35,671 nucleotides of DNA, taken from a virus. The notes below the pieces were generated by a model. The model did not search any database. It saw only the letters and a program-made list of their open reading frames with translations, and was not told where the DNA came from. Of this stretch, positions 34,327 through 35,671 are shown in pieces. Location: positions 1 through 35,671 of IMG/VR virus record IMGVR_UViG_3300034378_000133, one strand, 5' to 3'. Position numbers and translations under genes: made by a program. Within the stretch, counting starts at the first letter, position 1, and the number at the start of each line of letters is the position of its first letter.

Positions 34327-35671
34327 CTAGAACCCCAGTGTTTTTTGCGCTTCCTTTATTTCGCTTTTTAAGAACTCGTCTTTGATATTAGTTTTACGCC
34401 TAACTTTTTCACCATCCAAAATTTGATCTATGATACTTCTCTTTCTTTCAAGCAACCGATAGATCTTATTCTCAATTGAATTCTTTAATACCAAATAATA
34501 AATGTTAACAGGCTTGTCTTGACCAAATCTGTGGGTTCTATCAACGGCCTGTTCAATTTCCGCAGGTGTCCACGGCAAATCACAGAAGATAACATTACTT
34601 GCCTTAGTAAGAGTAATGCCGACACCCGAAGTTTGAATTGTGCCGATGAATAATTTGATAGACGGATCATTCTGAAACTTTTTAATTCTCTTGGCGCGTT
34701 CCTCTGGGTCGATGTCTCCATAGATGAGAACGTTGCTGGGAAACATCTTGGCTAACTCAATCGCCACTTTCCGATATTGGCTAAAGAGCACGATTTTGTC
34801 ATCAGGATTATTCTCAAGGACATTTTCCACAAAAGATTTGATCATAGTGTCAAGTTTATAGTCAGCACAAATTTGTTTAAGCATCATTACTTTGGTGAAG
34901 GCTTGGGCCCGAAGCCTACGCCATATCTCTTTGTTTGTTAGGTCGGTAAACTCTTTTAGAAATTCATAGAAGTCTTGAAGAGCGGTCGCATACATTTCTA
35001 AGTGTTTGCCTTCCATTTCTGATCCTATCTTGTTGTAGATTTTTTCTGGTAGTTCTTTGAGCACATCTTCTTTTCTTCTTCTGAAGATATAGGGATTTAT
35101 TCTACTGGCCAATTCTTCGATATTACGAGTTCCCGTTTCAATAAAAAAACCCATCCTCGGATGGTTATATCCCTCAATGTAGCGCTCGCGATAATCTAGC
35201 CAGTTGTTCCAACTATTCTTATCTAGATAGTTTAACTGATTCCACAAATCCATTGGCTTATTTGTCAGGGGCGTGCCAGTCAATAGAATTTTGCGAGGCA
35301 CATCTATTTTTTTTACCACTTTACTTCGGCGCGCCTTAGTTGACTTAATGTAGTGGCTTTCATCCACAATTACACAATCAAGCTCTTTAAATGCTGAAAA
35401 AAACTGGGGCTTGAGTTTCCAATATTGACGCCCACCCCTCCTTTCACAACTGAAGAACTTGTGAACAATATCATAATTGATGATAGTGTAATCATATCCG
35501 AACTTAACCTTTCTGTCTGTTGCTTTAACGACGTGATGAGATTTGTCAGTCCATTTCTCAATCTCGTCAGCCCAGACATATTTTAAACTGTTCGGACAGA
35601 TTACTAGAGTCCGCAGATCGTTTTCAGCCGTATAAATGAGCGCGCATAAGGTCTTCCCAAGCCCCATTTCA
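34327..35671 (-). CDS. SNF2-family DNA helicase, N-terminus cut by window edge
   Basis: The visible 447 codons begin inside the frame, just before MGLGKT (Walker A). LVICPNSLKYVW (motif Ia), VIVDESHYIKS (DExx box) and LLTGTPLTN (motif III) follow. The second RecA-like domain has VLFSQYRKVA, TSGVGITLTKASNVIFCDLP and ATP-binding TPAEIEQAVDRTHRFGQ (motif VI). It is a double-strand DNA translocase of the SNF2/RapA type, common in phage replication or takeover loci. The downstream gene group has its own promoter. Confidence 0.92.
   Translation of the reverse strand, partial: EMGLGKTLCALIYTAENDLRTLVICPNSLKYVWADEIEKWTDKSHHVVKATDRKVKFGYDYTIINYDIVHKFFSCERRGGRQYWKLKPQFFSAFKELDCVIVDESHYIKSTKARRSKVVKKIDVPRKILLTGTPLTNKPMDLWNQLNYLDKNSWNNWLDYRERYIEGYNHPRMGFFIETGTRNIEELASRINPYIFRRRKEDVLKELPEKIYNKIGSEMEGKHLEMYATALQDFYEFLKEFTDLTNKEIWRRLRAQAFTKVMMLKQICADYKLDTMIKSFVENVLENNPDDKIVLFSQYRKVAIELAKMFPSNVLIYGDIDPEERAKRIKKFQNDPSIKLFIGTIQTSGVGITLTKASNVIFCDLPWTPAEIEQAVDRTHRFGQDKPVNIYYLVLKNSIENKIYRLLERKRSIIDQILDGEKVRRKTNIKDEFLKSEIKEAQKTLGF

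Noticed and set aside
1-35671. CRISPR array or alternative genetic code
   Set aside because: No regularly spaced repeats are present. TGA, TAA and TAG all end genes cleanly and the only Trp tRNA has anticodon CCA.

Overview
The window looks like part of a large tailed double-stranded DNA phage genome, AT-rich, using the standard bacterial code: TGA is a normal stop, often in ATGA stop/start overlaps. Phage signals are a large terminase subunit with a probable small subunit, a T7-gp4-like Toprim/DnaB helicase, a lytic transglycosylase with a small membrane protein, a Gp37/Gp68-family protein, a tRNA array, five intact homing endonuclease genes and dozens of tightly overlapping small genes. The host cannot be named from sequence alone. 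The RNase P RNA, GroEL/GroES, sigma70-type promoters and DnaA boxes all point to a bacterium.

Layout. 1-2620 (minus): a dense array of 25 tRNA genes covering 19 amino acids (no glycine), with a compact RNase P RNA gene (466-766) inside it. 2690-9200 (minus): small treble-clef or zinc-ribbon proteins around a MoxR ATPase / VWA-metallopeptidase / HExxH protease module. 8468-13793 (minus): replication and nuclease genes (CHC2 zinc finger, Toprim-DnaB helicase, winged-helix protein, PD-(D/E)XK nuclease, HNH, HELLH protease, Gp37/Gp68). 13790-17677 (minus): lytic transglycosylase, membrane protein, sugar nucleotidyltransferase, GroEL and GroES. 17758-27556 (minus, with one plus-strand gene at 21.1 kb): zinc-ribbon proteins and a recombination set (RecB/Cas4-like nuclease, calcineurin-like phosphoesterase, Rad52-like annealing protein, short Rad50-like ATPase). 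27557-28202: a divergent promoter region with two perfect DnaA boxes and long structured leaders on both sides. 28203-31379 (plus): packaging genes. 31360-33742 (minus): RNase HI and another cluster of zinc-ribbon proteins behind a 580-base non-coding block (33743-34326). 34327-35671 (minus): SNF2-type helicase cut by the window edge.

The most striking feature is a protein family spread over the whole window. Thirteen otherwise dissimilar small proteins end exactly at their C-terminus in I-x-K-L-x-E, and twelve of them carry a C-terminal four-cysteine zinc-binding unit before it. One keeps only the tail. In three places the DNA encoding the tail also encodes the start of the next gene in another frame. 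Other unusual elements are the phage RNase P RNA, three leucine tRNAs with short variable loops, a recurring module in which a perfect DnaA box lies 8-10 bases upstream of a consensus -35 box, and a structured non-coding block flanked by direct copies of a ribosome-binding region.
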